Part shown: positions 18,513 to 31,029 of the stretch, piece by piece
Position numbering within the stretch: the stretch's first letter is position 1
Layout of the letters: every line of letters starts with the position of its first letter
Source of the DNA: Sphingomonas sanxanigenens DSM 19645 = NX02
GTDB lineage: Bacteria > Pseudomonadota > Alphaproteobacteria > Sphingomonadales > Sphingomonadaceae
Length of the DNA: 64,000 nucleotides
Reading direction: 5' to 3'
NCBI RefSeq assembly: GCF_000512205.2
Contig: NZ_CP006644.1
Span: 3,838,520 to 3,902,519, forward strand
Notes under the pieces: generated by a model
Databases searched by the model: none
Told to the model about the DNA's origin: nothing
The model's input: only the letters and a program-made list of their open reading frames with translations
Made by a program: the position numbers and the translations under genes

Positions 18513-19417
18513 AGCCCCGCCACTCCGCCGAGCCCAGCCGCCGATGCGAGCATGCCGAACACATACAGCGACGTACCGGTGGCGTTGTACCATGGCGTAT
18601 TCGCCCGCGGATCACGGAGCAGCCGGCGCATCAGCACCATCTGTCCGAGCAGCAAGGTCGCGACGATGGCCGCTGCAACCTGATGTCCCCATCCCGCCAG
18701 CAGCATCACCACGACGATCTGTGGAACAGCCATCACAGCACAGGCGACACGTGCCGCTGGTCCAACCCCCAGAAGCACCGGCAAAGAGCGCAATCCCGTG
18801 GCGCGGTCGCCTTCCACAGCCTTGAAGTCGTTTAGCGTCATGATGCCATGCGCGCCGCAACTGTACAGCGCGAGAATGATGAGAACATGTGCGCCGGGGA
18901 GCGCGCCTGCCATCACGCTTGCGCCGGTGAACCAGGTAAGGCCCTCATAAGTAAGCGCCACCACAGCGGGCCCCCAGATGCCGCTTACCTTGAAGCGAAA
19001 CGGCGGCGCGCTGTAGCCCCATGCGCAAAGCAGCCCGATGCAGGTCGCGCCGAACACCCATGGCCCTGTCGTCCAGGCGACGAGCAGCGACAGCAGCGTA
19101 CCGGCCAGGGCGATCCAAAGGCCCCAACGGCCGGCTATCCGACCCGATGGGATCGGTCGCCCAGGCTCGTTGATGGCATCGACATGGCGGTCGAACCAGT
19201 CGTTGACGGCCTGGCTCGTGCCGCAGACCAGCGGACCGGTCAGCAGCACGCCTGCGATCAGGAAGGGCCAGCGATCGGCGATCGGCACACCGGACGAGAC
19301 CACGCCGCACATGAACGCCCATATCGGCGGAAACCAGGTGACGGGCTTGAGCAATTCCAGGATGTCGCGCGGCGCGGGAACCGCCGTTACGATACTGGGT
19401 GCGCTCGACCGTTGCAT
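18509..19417 (-). CDS. bchG: Bacteriochlorophyll synthase BchG
   Basis: This 302-residue membrane prenyltransferase of the UbiA superfamily esterifies bacteriochlorophyllide with geranylgeranyl diphosphate. The diphosphate-binding motif NDWFDRHVDAINEPGRPIPSG (residues about 72-92) is intact, and a second motif appears as NDFKAVEGDRATG. About eight helices are predicted. It is the first gene of the bchG-pucC-bchP-tspO unit. A degenerate PpsR-like palindrome lies 30 bases upstream. Confidence 0.93.
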   Translation of the reverse strand: MQRSSAPSIVTAVPAPRDILELLKPVTWFPPIWAFMCGVVSSGVPIADRWPFLIAGVLLTGPLVCGTSQAVNDWFDRHVDAINEPGRPIPSGRIAGRWGLWIALAGTLLSLLVAWTTGPWVFGATCIGLLCAWGYSAPPFRFKVSGIWGPAVVALTYEGLTWFTGASVMAGALPGAHVLIILALYSCGAHGIMTLNDFKAVEGDRATGLRSLPVLLGVGPAARVACAVMAVPQIVVVMLLAGWGHQVAAAIVATLLLGQMVLMRRLLRDPRANTPWYNATGTSLYVFGMLASAAGLGGVAGL

Positions 19418-19446
19418 ATAGGCAGCCTAGAACTGCCGCCAGAATG

Positions 19447-19464
19447 CGTCAAACTGAATTGACG
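19447..19464. promoter_or_regulatory. Degenerate PpsR-like palindrome CGTCAA-N6-TTGACG
   Basis: A perfect 6-base dyad has the geometry of the PpsR box (GTC-N10-GAC), but the outer T and A are replaced by C and G. It lies between ppsR and bchG, 30 bases ahead of the bchG start. The same outer change occurs in one half of each bchF-promoter box, so it may be a weak site. Confidence 0.45.
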
Positions 19465-19497
19465 GTTATATGCGTCGCATCGGCTAGACAGTCGGGC

Positions 19498-20928
19498 TCA
19501 GCTATCGCTTGCGACCAGATTGCCCAAGCCATGACGATGGAGCTTGGAATAAAGACTCTGCCGGCTCACGCCGAGGATCTCGGCGGCAGACGCCCGATTG
19601 TCGGACGTGTATGCCAAAGCCGCTTCGATGCAGAGCCGCTCGATCATGTCGGTGCTCTCCCGAACGATCTCCTTGAGCGACATCCGACCCACCAACTCGG
19701 TGAGCTGATCGACCGAGCGAGGGATTTCCCGCGAGGGCGCCGGCGCATTCGGCATACGGCGGCCCACGGTTCGGATCGTCAGGCCATAACATTCGCTACC
19801 GTCGAGCGGAGCGATCACACCCGAAACCTCGACTTCTTCCTGCGCCCCCGCGCTTCCGCGAAGGACCGTAGCGACGTTGCGGACCGAGCCATGTTCGCGA
19901 AGCTGGCCGGCAATCAACCCCAGATCGATACCGGGGCGACCGAGCCATGTTGACAGGCTTTCGCCGACCACCCGAGTGGCGGACGGCATCTCGGCGAGTT
20001 CGACGAACGCCGCGTTTGCGGTGAGCACATTGAGGTCGCGATCCACGAGAACGAACGCGTCGGGCATCCGCTCGACGACCTCGGTAAGGATGGCGTCGAA
20101 GCGGTGCTCAGCCCCGTCGACGGTCGTCGGCTCCACACGGACGATCAGCAAAGGCGTGCCCGACTGCCTGAAAAGACGCGCCGAGATTTTCGCCTCTTCA
20201 CGCCGGTCGGCAAGTCTCAGCACGATGGGCTCGATATTGTCGGCGGCTTCCGCGGCACCGAGATAAGCGATCAGGTCATCGCGCTGGTCCGGCGATACGA
20301 TCGTATTGATGGCGTTCCCGATCAGGGATCCCTCGCGAGAACCGCACAGATTGTGCGCTGCGGGATTGGCTTCCCGAATTCTGCGGCTTCTCACATCGAC
20401 GACCAGCACCGGTTCGGGAGCCATATCGAACAGCATGCGATACCGGGTCTCGACCTGGCGGAGGCGGATGTAATCGCGTTCGAGCGATTGCTGGGTTTGC
20501 AGCAACCGCTGCTGCATTGCCGCAGCGGCGCGCATCTCGCGGCCGATCGCTATGAGGCGGTCGCTGTCGCCCAGAGCCATGACCAGATACCGCACCGGGA
20601 CGTCGCCACCCGCGGCCGGGTGGTTGACCTGACGCCATCTCGGGGGGGCCGCTTCCTTGGCGCCGCTCAACATCTCGGCAGCCTTCGTACGGCTTTCGAC
20701 CGTCATCGTATCGACCCAGGCTTCGCCGACCCAGTCAGCAAAACCATGGTTGGCAAGTTCGCCCTGTGACACGGCCACATCCAGTATCGTACCTTCGTTC
20801 GACAGGATGAAGGTGACGTCCCCGGCAGCAGCGATCAACGACCCCACGACGCCTGCCGACAGCACGCCGGGCAGCACGCCCGGCGTCGTAAAAGCCGTTT
20901 GGCGGGTCAGGGCGATTTGCTTGTTCAT
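19498..20928 (-). CDS. ppsR: Photosynthesis gene repressor PpsR/CrtJ
   Basis: This 476-residue repressor of bch, crt and puc genes has an N-terminal PAS-like domain, a Q-linker-type helix (about 130-160), two further PAS domains (YRMLFDMAPEPVLVVD; MPDAFVLVDRDLNVLTANAA) and a C-terminal Fis-type helix-turn-helix, SAAEILGVSRQSLYSKLHRH. Cys433 just before the DNA-binding helices (ERLCIEAAL) matches the redox-active Cys of Rhodobacter PpsR. The start at 20928 (MNKQIAL) was chosen. It lies 31 bases after ppaA in the same direction, so the two are probably co-transcribed. Confidence 0.92.
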   Translation of the reverse strand: MNKQIALTRQTAFTTPGVLPGVLSAGVVGSLIAAAGDVTFILSNEGTILDVAVSQGELANHGFADWVGEAWVDTMTVESRTKAAEMLSGAKEAAPPRWRQVNHPAAGGDVPVRYLVMALGDSDRLIAIGREMRAAAAMQQRLLQTQQSLERDYIRLRQVETRYRMLFDMAPEPVLVVDVRSRRIREANPAAHNLCGSREGSLIGNAINTIVSPDQRDDLIAYLGAAEAADNIEPIVLRLADRREEAKISARLFRQSGTPLLIVRVEPTTVDGAEHRFDAILTEVVERMPDAFVLVDRDLNVLTANAAFVELAEMPSATRVVGESLSTWLGRPGIDLGLIAGQLREHGSVRNVATVLRGSAGAQEEVEVSGVIAPLDGSECYGLTIRTVGRRMPNAPAPSREIPRSVDQLTELVGRMSLKEIVRESTDMIERLCIEAALAYTSDNRASAAEILGVSRQSLYSKLHRHGLGNLVASDS

Positions 20929-20959
20929 CGACGCCGTCTGCACTCCATGGAACAAAGAA

Positions 20960-21835
20960 CTAGCGGATGGCGACACCCCGATCGCGGTCCACGACGAGTT
21001 GGTTCGCAATCTTCAGCGCAAGATCCGCCTTGGGGGCGGTGGCGTCTGCGCCGACCTCAACCGCAAGATCAGGTTTCGTACTGAATATACGCCCCCCAAC
21101 CATGATGCAAACCCGCGGGTTTCGGGAGACGTTCCGCAGCGCAGCAATGATCGAGGCGAGTCGGGCAATATTGCAGTCGCATGTGGCGGTCAATCCGACG
21201 ACGTCGAACCAGCAGTCCGCCGCACGCTTGAGCAATTCGGAGGTGCTGACCTCACATAGCCGGTCGGTGTCCCAGCCATGCCGCCGAAACAGTTCCTCGA
21301 TCACCACCGTTCCGAAGCTGTGCTGGTCTCCCGGCACCGCTGCAAACAGCGCCCGGTGCGCCTCCCCGCCCGCAATCCGCTCGGGCGGCAATCGCCCCGA
21401 AATCTCGTGGACGATCTCCTGGAGCCGCCACAATCCCATCGTCACGTCGACGAAGTCGTAGCGATCGTCCTCCCAATACTGCCCGAGCATACGCGCCGTC
21501 GGCGCCAGAAGCTCGACGAGCAAGGTATCGAAGGTTACCCCCCGGGCGAGGATCGCCTCCACGTGGACGAGAAGTACATCAGCCTCCACCAGCAAGACCA
21601 AAGGCGCGAATTCCTCGATCTCGACCGCACTGATCGCTGGTTCGCTGACTATCGGTACGACCGCCGCCAAAGGCGCCGCATGCGCGACCATCAAGCGCGG
21701 AATGATCTCGCCCTCAATTACGGCTGACAGCGATCTCGCGCGGTCTGCGTCAATCGACAGGCCGAAACCGGGCAATCTTTTCGGCACCGGCGGATTAACC
21801 GCAACATGCCCATCCACCCTGATCGTCAAAGCCAT
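20960..21835 (-). CDS. ppaA: PpaA/AerR cobalamin-binding antirepressor
   Basis: This 291-residue protein has the SCHIC/B12-binding fold that modulates PpsR/CrtJ. A helical cap segment, APTARMLGQYWEDDRYDFVD (111-130), precedes the cobalamin motif DxHxxG, seen as D170-Q-H172-S-F-G175. In PpaA/AerR this histidine binds light-exposed cobalamin. The gene is directly upstream of ppsR and divergent from bchF, the arrangement conserved in purple bacteria. Unlike the AppA-like protein at 13121-14170, the cobalamin motif is canonical here, so this is the more likely B12 sensor. Confidence 0.9.
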   Translation of the reverse strand: MALTIRVDGHVAVNPPVPKRLPGFGLSIDADRARSLSAVIEGEIIPRLMVAHAAPLAAVVPIVSEPAISAVEIEEFAPLVLLVEADVLLVHVEAILARGVTFDTLLVELLAPTARMLGQYWEDDRYDFVDVTMGLWRLQEIVHEISGRLPPERIAGGEAHRALFAAVPGDQHSFGTVVIEELFRRHGWDTDRLCEVSTSELLKRAADCWFDVVGLTATCDCNIARLASIIAALRNVSRNPRVCIMVGGRIFSTKPDLAVEVGADATAPKADLALKIANQLVVDRDRGVAIR

Positions 21836-21955
21836 TTTCGGCTCTCCCAGCCAATCGGCATCCGCCCCCTGGGAGCGACTATTATTTTATTCGACTCGGA
21901 ACTTATGCCTCTTCCGTCTCACTAGCAACCAACTCCGCCACCCCGCACCGTCGAG

Positions 21956-21973
21956 TGTCATAATATATTGACG
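21956..21973. promoter_or_regulatory. PpsR box 1 in the bchF promoter
   Basis: TGTC-N10-GACG matches the PpsR/CrtJ consensus TGT-N12-ACA except for the last base. Its AT-rich centre (ATAATATATT) stands out from the GC-rich surroundings. It lies between divergent ppaA and bchF, 66 bases ahead of bchF, and shares two bases with box 2. Confidence 0.7.
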
Positions 21974-21989
21974 TCAAAATATATTGACA
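21972..21989. promoter_or_regulatory. PpsR box 2 in the bchF promoter
   Basis: CGTC-N10-GACA matches the consensus except for the first base. The inner dyad GTCAA-N6-TTGAC is perfect. It abuts box 1, so two PpsR dimers or one tetramer could bind side by side, 16 bases apart centre to centre. Confidence 0.7.
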
Positions 21990-22038
21990 CTTCGCGCCGC
22001 ATCGGCCTAGTCTCCGGCAGATCAAAAAGGGGGGAGCG

Positions 22039-23831
<1,793 letters not shown>

Positions 23832-23835
23832 TGCG

Positions 23836-25422
23836 ATGCAATTGACCGTCTGGACCTACGAAGGACCACCGCATGTCGGCGCAATGCGGATCGCGACGGC
23901 GATGGAGGGCGTGCACTACGTCCTGCACGCGCCGCAGGGCGATACTTACGCCGACCTGCTCTTCACGATGATCGAGCGCCGGGGCAAGCGCCCGCCGGTA
24001 ACCTACACCACCTTCCAGGCGCGCGACCTGGGCAAGGACACCGCGGCGCTGTTCCAGAACGCCGCGCGCGACGCGTTCGCGCGCTTCCAGCCTCAGGCCA
24101 TGCTGGTCGGCGCTTCCTGCACCGCCGAACTGATCCAGGACGATCCGGCAGGCCTCGCCGAAGCGATGCGCCTGCCCTGCCCGGTCATCGCGCTCGAATT
24201 GCCGAGCTATCAGCGCAAGGAGAACTGGGGCGCAGCGGAAACCTTCTACCAACTGGTGCGGACGCTCGCCGACCCGGACGCGCGGCCGGCGCCACGCGAC
24301 GGCCGCCGGCCGCGCGCCAATATCCTCGGGCCCACTGCGCTCGGCTTCCGCCATCGCGACGACGTGATCGAAATCACGCGGCTGCTCGATACGCTCGGCG
24401 TCGATGTCCATCTCGTCGCGCCACTCGGCGCGTCGCCGGCCGAGGTGAAGCGGATCGGTGCGGCCGATTTCTCGATCTGCCTTTATCCGGAAATCGCCGA
24501 CACCACCTGCCGGTGGCTGGATCGTCAATTCGGCCAGAAGACCGTCCGCACCGTGCCGATCGGCCATGGCGCGACCCGCGATTTCGTTGCCGAGGTCGCA
24601 GCGCTTGCCGGCGTCGACCCGGCGCGCGCGCTCGATACGTCCAATCTGCCGTGGTGGAGCCATTCGGTCGATTCCACCTACCTGACCGGCAAGCGGGTCT
24701 TCATCTTCGGGGATGCGACGCACGCGATCGCGGCAGCCCGCGTGGCGCGCGACGAACTGGGGTTCGAAGTCGTCGGGTTCGGCTGCTACAATCGCGAATT
24801 CGCACGTGACGTTCGCGATGCCGCGAAGCTTTACGGCCTTGAGCCGCTGATCACCGACGATTACCTGCTCGTCGAAGACGCGATCCAGGCACTCCAGCCG
24901 GAACTGGTGCTCGGCACCCAGATGGAACGCCACATCGCGAAACGACTGCGCATTCCCTGCGCCGTGATCTCCGCGCCGGTCCACGTGCAGGATTTTCCGG
25001 CGCGCTATTCGCCGCAGATGGGTTTCGAAGGTGCGAACGTGCTGTTCGATACCTGGGTCCATCCGCTGGTGATGGGCCTCGAAGAGCATCTGCTTACGAT
25101 GTTCCGCGATGACTTCGAGTTTTCCGATGCAAGCGGCGCCAGCCATCTGGGCCACGGCGCGGCCGGGCAATTGCCGCCGGCAGCCTTGGATGAACGGGCG
25201 GCGGTGGCAGTGCAGGAGCCTGCCGCCGATCCATCCACCCCCGCCTCTCCGATCGCGGGGCAGGATCGCTGGACCGCGGACGCGCAGCGCGAGTTGCTGA
25301 AGATCCCGTTCTTCGTGCGCGGCAAGGCACGGCGGAACACTGAGAAGTTTGCCGCCGAGCAAGGGCTGGCGACGATCACCCTGGAGACCCTCTATGACGC
25401 AAAGGCGCATTATGCCCGGTAG
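23836..25422 (+). CDS. bchB: Dark-operative protochlorophyllide reductase subunit BchB
   Basis: This 528-residue NifK-like partner of BchN has Asp36 ([13 protein letters not shown]), which corresponds to the unusual aspartate ligand of the NB cluster. The catalytic subunit body ends with a linker (about residues 430-480) and a small C-terminal domain ([20 protein letters not shown]) typical of BchB/ChlB. It follows bchN by 4 bases, and its 3' end overlaps the start of bchH. Confidence 0.96.
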   Translation: MQLTVWTYEGPPHVGAMRIATAMEGVHYVLHAPQGDTYADLLFTMIERRGKRPPVTYTTFQARDLGKDTAALFQNAARDAFARFQPQAMLVGASCTAELIQDDPAGLAEAMRLPCPVIALELPSYQRKENWGAAETFYQLVRTLADPDARPAPRDGRRPRANILGPTALGFRHRDDVIEITRLLDTLGVDVHLVAPLGASPAEVKRIGAADFSICLYPEIADTTCRWLDRQFGQKTVRTVPIGHGATRDFVAEVAALAGVDPARALDTSNLPWWSHSVDSTYLTGKRVFIFGDATHAIAAARVARDELGFEVVGFGCYNREFARDVRDAAKLYGLEPLITDDYLLVEDAIQALQPELVLGTQMERHIAKRLRIPCAVISAPVHVQDFPARYSPQMGFEGANVLFDTWVHPLVMGLEEHLLTMFRDDFEFSDASGASHLGHGAAGQLPPAALDERAAVAVQEPAADPSTPASPIAGQDRWTADAQRELLKIPFFVRGKARRNTEKFAAEQGLATITLETLYDAKAHYAR

Positions 25423-28422
25423 CGCATGCCTCCACGTCGTGATCGTGACCCTCGACAACCACCTCTCGGGGGCGGTGGAACGCGCTGCGGCGCATTTCGT
25501 CGCGGACGGCGCAAACATCACCATCGGTTTCCACGCTGCGGCTGATTGGGACCGGGACCCGGCGGCACTGACGCGCTGCATCGCAGACATCGGTCGCGGC
25601 GACATCGTCATCGCGACGATGCTGTTCCTGGACGATCATATTCGCGCCGTCCTTCCCGCGCTGCAGGCAAGGCGTGAGGATTGCGCGGCGATGCTGGGGC
25701 TGATGTCGGGCAGCGAAGTGGTTCGGCTCACGCGTCTCGGGGCCTATCGTATGGACAAGCCGGCCAAGGGCCCGCTTGCCCTGCTGAAGCGGCTGCGTGG
25801 CTCGCCCAAGCCGGGCGGATCATCGGGCGCGGGCCAGATGAAGATGCTGCGCCGCCTGCCCAAGATGCTGCGTTTCATCCCCGGCACCGCGCAGGATGTT
25901 CGCGCCTATTTTCTGACGCTGCAATACTGGCTGGCTGGCAGCGACGACAATGTCGTCGGCATGGTTCGCGCGCTTGCGCACCGCTATGCGGGCCATGCCA
26001 CGCGCGCGGACTCGCCACGCGACTATCCCGATGTGGGGATCTACCATCCGAAGCTCGCAGCCCGGATGACCGATCGCATCGACGCGTTGGCCGCGGCCGG
26101 CGCGAAGCAGGGCACGGTCGGCGTCCTGATGCTGCGATCCTATCTGCTCGGGCGCGATACGGGCCATTATGATGGTGTCATCGCGGCCTTGGAAGCCCGC
26201 GGCCTGCGCGTCATCCCCGCCTTTGCGAGCGGCCTGGATTCACGTCCGGCAATCGAGGCCTATTTCATGAAGGATGGCCGGGCGACGGTCGATGCAGTCG
26301 TCTCGCTCACCGGCTTCAGTCTGGTCGGGGGGCCGGCCTATAACGATGCCCGGGCGGCGGAGACGGTTCTTTCCCAGCTCGATGTTCCGTACATCGCGGC
26401 GCATCCGCTTGAATTCCAATCGCTCCAGAACTGGGGCGCCGGCCGTCAGGGGCTGCTCCCGATCGAGGCGACGATGATGGTCGCGATTCCCGAACTCGAC
26501 GGTGCAGTGCTGCCCAGCGTGTTCGGCGGCCGTGCCGACGGCTCCGGCGACGCCTGCACGGGCTGCGGTCGCGGCTGCACCTTCCCGACCTCGGGCCTGT
26601 CGCGCGAGATGCGTTCCTGCCCTGAGCGGGCAGAAGCGCTTGCTGCCAAAGTCTCCCAGCTCGTTGCACTGCGGCGCTCTGCCCGCGCGGAGCGCAAGCT
26701 GGCCATCGTCCTGTTCAATTTCCCGCCGAACGCCGGCGCGACGGGTACGGCCGCGCATCTCGCGGTTTGGGAGTCGCTCCATGCGACGCTCGGCAAGCTC
26801 TCCGCAGAAGGCTATGCCGTCGCCATCCCGGCCGACGTCGACGGCCTGCGCGAGCGCATCCTCAATGGCAATGCCGCGCGCTACGGTGCCGATGCGAACG
26901 TTCACGCGCACATTCCGGCCGACGAGCATGTTCGCCGCGAACCGCATTTGGCGGCGATCGAAGCGCAATGGGGTCCGGCACCAGGCAAGCAGCAGAGCGA
27001 TGGCGGATCGATCCATGTCCTCGGTGCGCAGTTCGGGAACGTCTTCGTCGGCATTCAGCCCGCGTTCGGCTATGAGGGCGATCCGATGCGGCTGCTGTTC
27101 GAGGGCCGCTTCACTCCCACCCACGCGTTCAGCGCCTTCTATCGCTGGCTCCGCGAGGATTTCAGCGCCGATGCGGTGCTGCATTTCGGCACCCACGGCG
27201 CGCTGGAGTTCATGCCCGGCAAGCAGACCGGCCTGTCCGGCGATTGCTGGCCTGAGCGGCTGATCGGGCATCTGCCCAACATCTATCTCTATGCCGCCAA
27301 CAACCCCTCCGAAGGTCTGATCGCCAAGCGCCGGGGCGGAGCGACGCTCGTCAGCTATCTTACCCCCCCTCTCGCCGAGGCCGGGCTCTACAAGGGCTTG
27401 AACGATCTGAAGGCGCTGCTCGAGCGCTGGCGCTCGTCACCATCGGACGAAGAGCGCCGCGTGCTGGAACCGATGATCGTGGCATCTGCCGCGGCAAGCG
27501 ATCTCGAAGCGGGTGACATCGAGGCCCTGTGGGCGCGGCTTTACGAGCTTGAGTGCGAACTCATTCCGGAGGGTCTCCACATCCTCGGCGCGCCGATGTC
27601 TGCCAAGACCCGCGCGCAGCTTGCCGCTGCCGGCGCCGACGCGGACCTGGATATGGACAACCGCGAGCTCGACGCACTCGTCCATGCGCTGGACGCGGGC
27701 TTCGTCCGCCCCGCGCCGGGAGGCGACCTTCTGAGAAATCCGGAGGTGTTGCCGACCGGTCGCAACATCCACGGTTTCGACCCCTTCCGCATCCCCGGCA
27801 CCTATGCGATGGCCGAAGGCGCGCGTCAGGCCGATGAACTCATCGCGCGTCACACCGCAACCGCCGCCTTCCCCGAAACGCTGGCGATGGTGCTGTGGGG
27901 CACGGACAACCTCAAGTCCGAAGGTACCCAGATCGCCCAGGCGCTCGCGTTGATCGGCGCGCGCCCCCGGTTCGACGGCTATGGCCGCCTCGCCGGCGCG
28001 GAACTGGTGCCGCTCGCCGAGCTGGGTCGCCCGCGGATCGACGTTATCGTCACCCTGTCCGGCATCTTCCGCGACCTGCTGCCCTTGCAGACCCGGATGA
28101 TCGCCGAGGCCGCCTGGATGGCCGCCAGCGCCGACGAGCCGCTCGATCGCAATTTCGTTCGCAAGCACAGTCTCTCCCACGCTGCCAAGCATGACTGCGA
28201 CCTGGAGACCGCAGCGCTGCGGGTCTTCTCGAATGCGGAAGGCGCCTACGGCGCAAACGTCAACATGCTGATCGACGATGGCGCATGGACCGATCCGGAC
28301 GAAATCGCCGAAGTGTTCGAGCGCCAGAAGGGCTATGCCTATGGCCGCGCCGGCGTGCCGACGCGCCATGCCGAATTGTTCAAGACGGCGCTGGCAGGTG
28401 TCGATCTCGCCTATCAGAACCT
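25394..28422 (+). pseudogene. bchH: Magnesium chelatase large subunit BchH, 5' part (interrupted)
   Basis: This encodes residues 1-1009 of BchH, the porphyrin-binding subunit that inserts Mg into protoporphyrin IX with BchI and BchD. Typical CobN/BchH segments are seen (HFGTHGALEFMPGKQTGLSG; GDACTGCGRGCTFPTSG). The frame then runs into an IS110-group element after AYQN and ends 37 codons later at 28531. The intact gene would be 1183 residues, since 3027 plus 525 bases join in frame. GGAG precedes the ATG at 25394; an alternative ATG is at 25412. A 1009-residue fragment lacking the last 174 residues is unlikely to be fully active on its own. Confidence 0.93.
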
Positions 28423-28424
28423 TG

Positions 28425-28430
28425 CATCTT
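28425..28430 (+). promoter_or_regulatory. -10 half of the circular-junction promoter (left end)
   Basis: CATCTT just inside the left end lies 17 bases after TTGACC of the right end when the two ends join through the CT core. It is weak on its own. Transcription would then start near 28437, at the first hairpin of the predicted bridge RNA. Confidence 0.4.
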
Positions 28431-28436
28431 GCGGTC

Positions 28437-28610
28437 AGCCCGATCTGGTAGTCCAGAAGGGCGACCGCCGGGGGTGGCCACCCCCGGCGGTCGGACGGAC
28501 GGGACCGAGTGTCCCTTGGTTCGAGCCGTAGTCGAGATCGGTCCGTCCGTCCCTTCAAGTCTGGCCTGAACAGATGAAGGGGAGCAAGTCCCGTATGCAA
28601 GGAAAGGTCG
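28437..28610 (+). ncRNA. Predicted IS110 bridge RNA
   Basis: About 174 bases can fold into a target loop and a donor loop. Donor loop: stem 28562-28567/28605-28610 encloses ACAGATG (28570-28576), identical to the right end before CT; a hairpin 28580-28592; and ATGCAAG (28595-28601), the reverse complement of the left end CTTGCAT. Target loop: stem CCGAT/ATCGG (28440-28444/28537-28541) encloses CAGAA (28454-28458), found in the left target, and AGTCGAG (28530-28536), the reverse complement of the bchH right target CTCGACT. The RNA overlaps the transposase start. An alternative stem, 28494-28508/28538-28551, competes in the target part. Confidence 0.7.
28462..28493. repeat. 32-base perfect palindrome inside the IS left end
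   Basis: Two 16-base arms, starting CGACCGCC and ending GGCGGTCG, are perfect inverted repeats with no spacer, almost all G and C. In RNA they give a very stable hairpin. In the bridge-RNA model it forms the tip of the target loop between the left and right target guides. Confidence 0.85.
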
Positions 28611-29560
28611 AGGACAAGTCGCTGCCGGAGGTCCATGTCGGCGTCGATGTGAGCAAGGCCAATTTGGACATCCACATTCACCCGGTGGGCGAGCAGCTGC
28701 GGGTGAGCAACGACAGTGCCGGGCATGACCGCCTGGTCGAGGTGCTCGGCCGGTTCGCGGTGAAGCTGGTGCTGATGGAGCCGACGTCGCGCTATCATCG
28801 GGACGTCCAACGCCATCTGCATGATGCCGGACTGCCGGTGGCGCTCGTCAATCCGCTGAGGGCCAGGCTGTTCGCCGAGGCTGCCGGCAAACTCGCCAAG
28901 ACCGATGCGATCGATGCCGCCATGCTGGCATTGATGGCCGATCGCTTCGGCCTCTCGGCATCCGAGCCGGTGAGCCGGCGGCAGGAGGAGCTTCAGGAAC
29001 TCGTCAGCGCCCGCACCGCGGCGCTCGCCGAACAGACCGCGCTGCGCAACAGGCTCAGCGTCACGCAGGGCAGCTTCCTCAAGAGCGAACATAAAAGAAG
29101 GCTGAGCTCGATCGCCACGCATATCGATCGCATCGAGGTGAAGATCGAGGAACTGATCAAGGCTGATGCCGAGATGACGCGCAAAGCCAAAATCCTGCGA
29201 TCCATCCCCGCCATCGGCCCCATCAGCACCCAGGCCTTCCTCTCATACCTCCACGAACTCGGCCGCATTACCAACAAGCAGGCCGCAGCCCTCGTCGGCC
29301 TCGCGCCCTTCGCCCGCGACAGCGGCGGCATGCGCGGCAAGCGATCCATACGCGGCGGACGCGCCGAGCTCAGATCCACCCTCTACATGGCCGCGCTCGT
29401 CGCCAGCCGCCGCAACCCCGACTTGAAGCGCTTCTACGATGGCCTTCTCGCGCGCGGAAAAGCTCCAAAGCTCGCCCTCATCGCCGTCGCACGAAAACTC
29501 GTCGCGCTTGCCAACACCCTCATCACCAAAAATCGCGTGTGGGCGCCCAAACCCGCTTGA
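28595..29560 (+). CDS. IS110-family transposase (DEDD/Ser recombinase)
   Basis: This 321-residue recombinase has an N-terminal RuvC-like DEDD domain: HVGVDVSKANLDIHIHP (first Asp), LVLMEPTSRYHRDV (Glu) and KTDAIDAAML (the two closing Asp). A C-terminal Tnp domain has LRSIPAIGPISTQAFLSYL and the conserved serine in RDSGGMRGKRSIRGGR. It cuts and joins donor and target DNA under guidance of the bridge RNA. The ATG at 28595 has AAGGGGAG 10 bases upstream and is preferred to the ATG at 28574. The start codon itself forms part of the right donor guide. All catalytic residues look intact, so the element may be active. Confidence 0.92.
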   Translation: MQGKVEDKSLPEVHVGVDVSKANLDIHIHPVGEQLRVSNDSAGHDRLVEVLGRFAVKLVLMEPTSRYHRDVQRHLHDAGLPVALVNPLRARLFAEAAGKLAKTDAIDAAMLALMADRFGLSASEPVSRRQEELQELVSARTAALAEQTALRNRLSVTQGSFLKSEHKRRLSSIATHIDRIEVKIEELIKADAEMTRKAKILRSIPAIGPISTQAFLSYLHELGRITNKQAAALVGLAPFARDSGGMRGKRSIRGGRAELRSTLYMAALVASRRNPDLKRFYDGLLARGKAPKLALIAVARKLVALANTLITKNRVWAPKPA

Positions 29561-29562
29561 CC
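29557..29562 (+). promoter_or_regulatory. -35 half of the circular-junction promoter (right end)
   Basis: TTGACC overlaps the transposase stop codon and points outward. Joined to the left end through CT it lies 17 bases from CATCTT, giving a sigma-70-like promoter only in the circular form. At the integrated site it faces the bchH 3' part and could drive some downstream transcription if a -10 exists there. Confidence 0.5.
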
Positions 29563-29575
29563 TGGAAGACAGATG

Positions 29576-31028
<1,453 letters not shown>

Positions 31029-31029
31029 C

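Noticed and set aside
28494-28551. Simple stem-loop with GGTTC in its loop, complementary to the top strand of the left bchH target, as the left target guide
   Set aside because: The strand sense is wrong for the bridge-RNA model, where the left guide should equal the top strand; CAGAA at 28454-28458 has the right sense and order.
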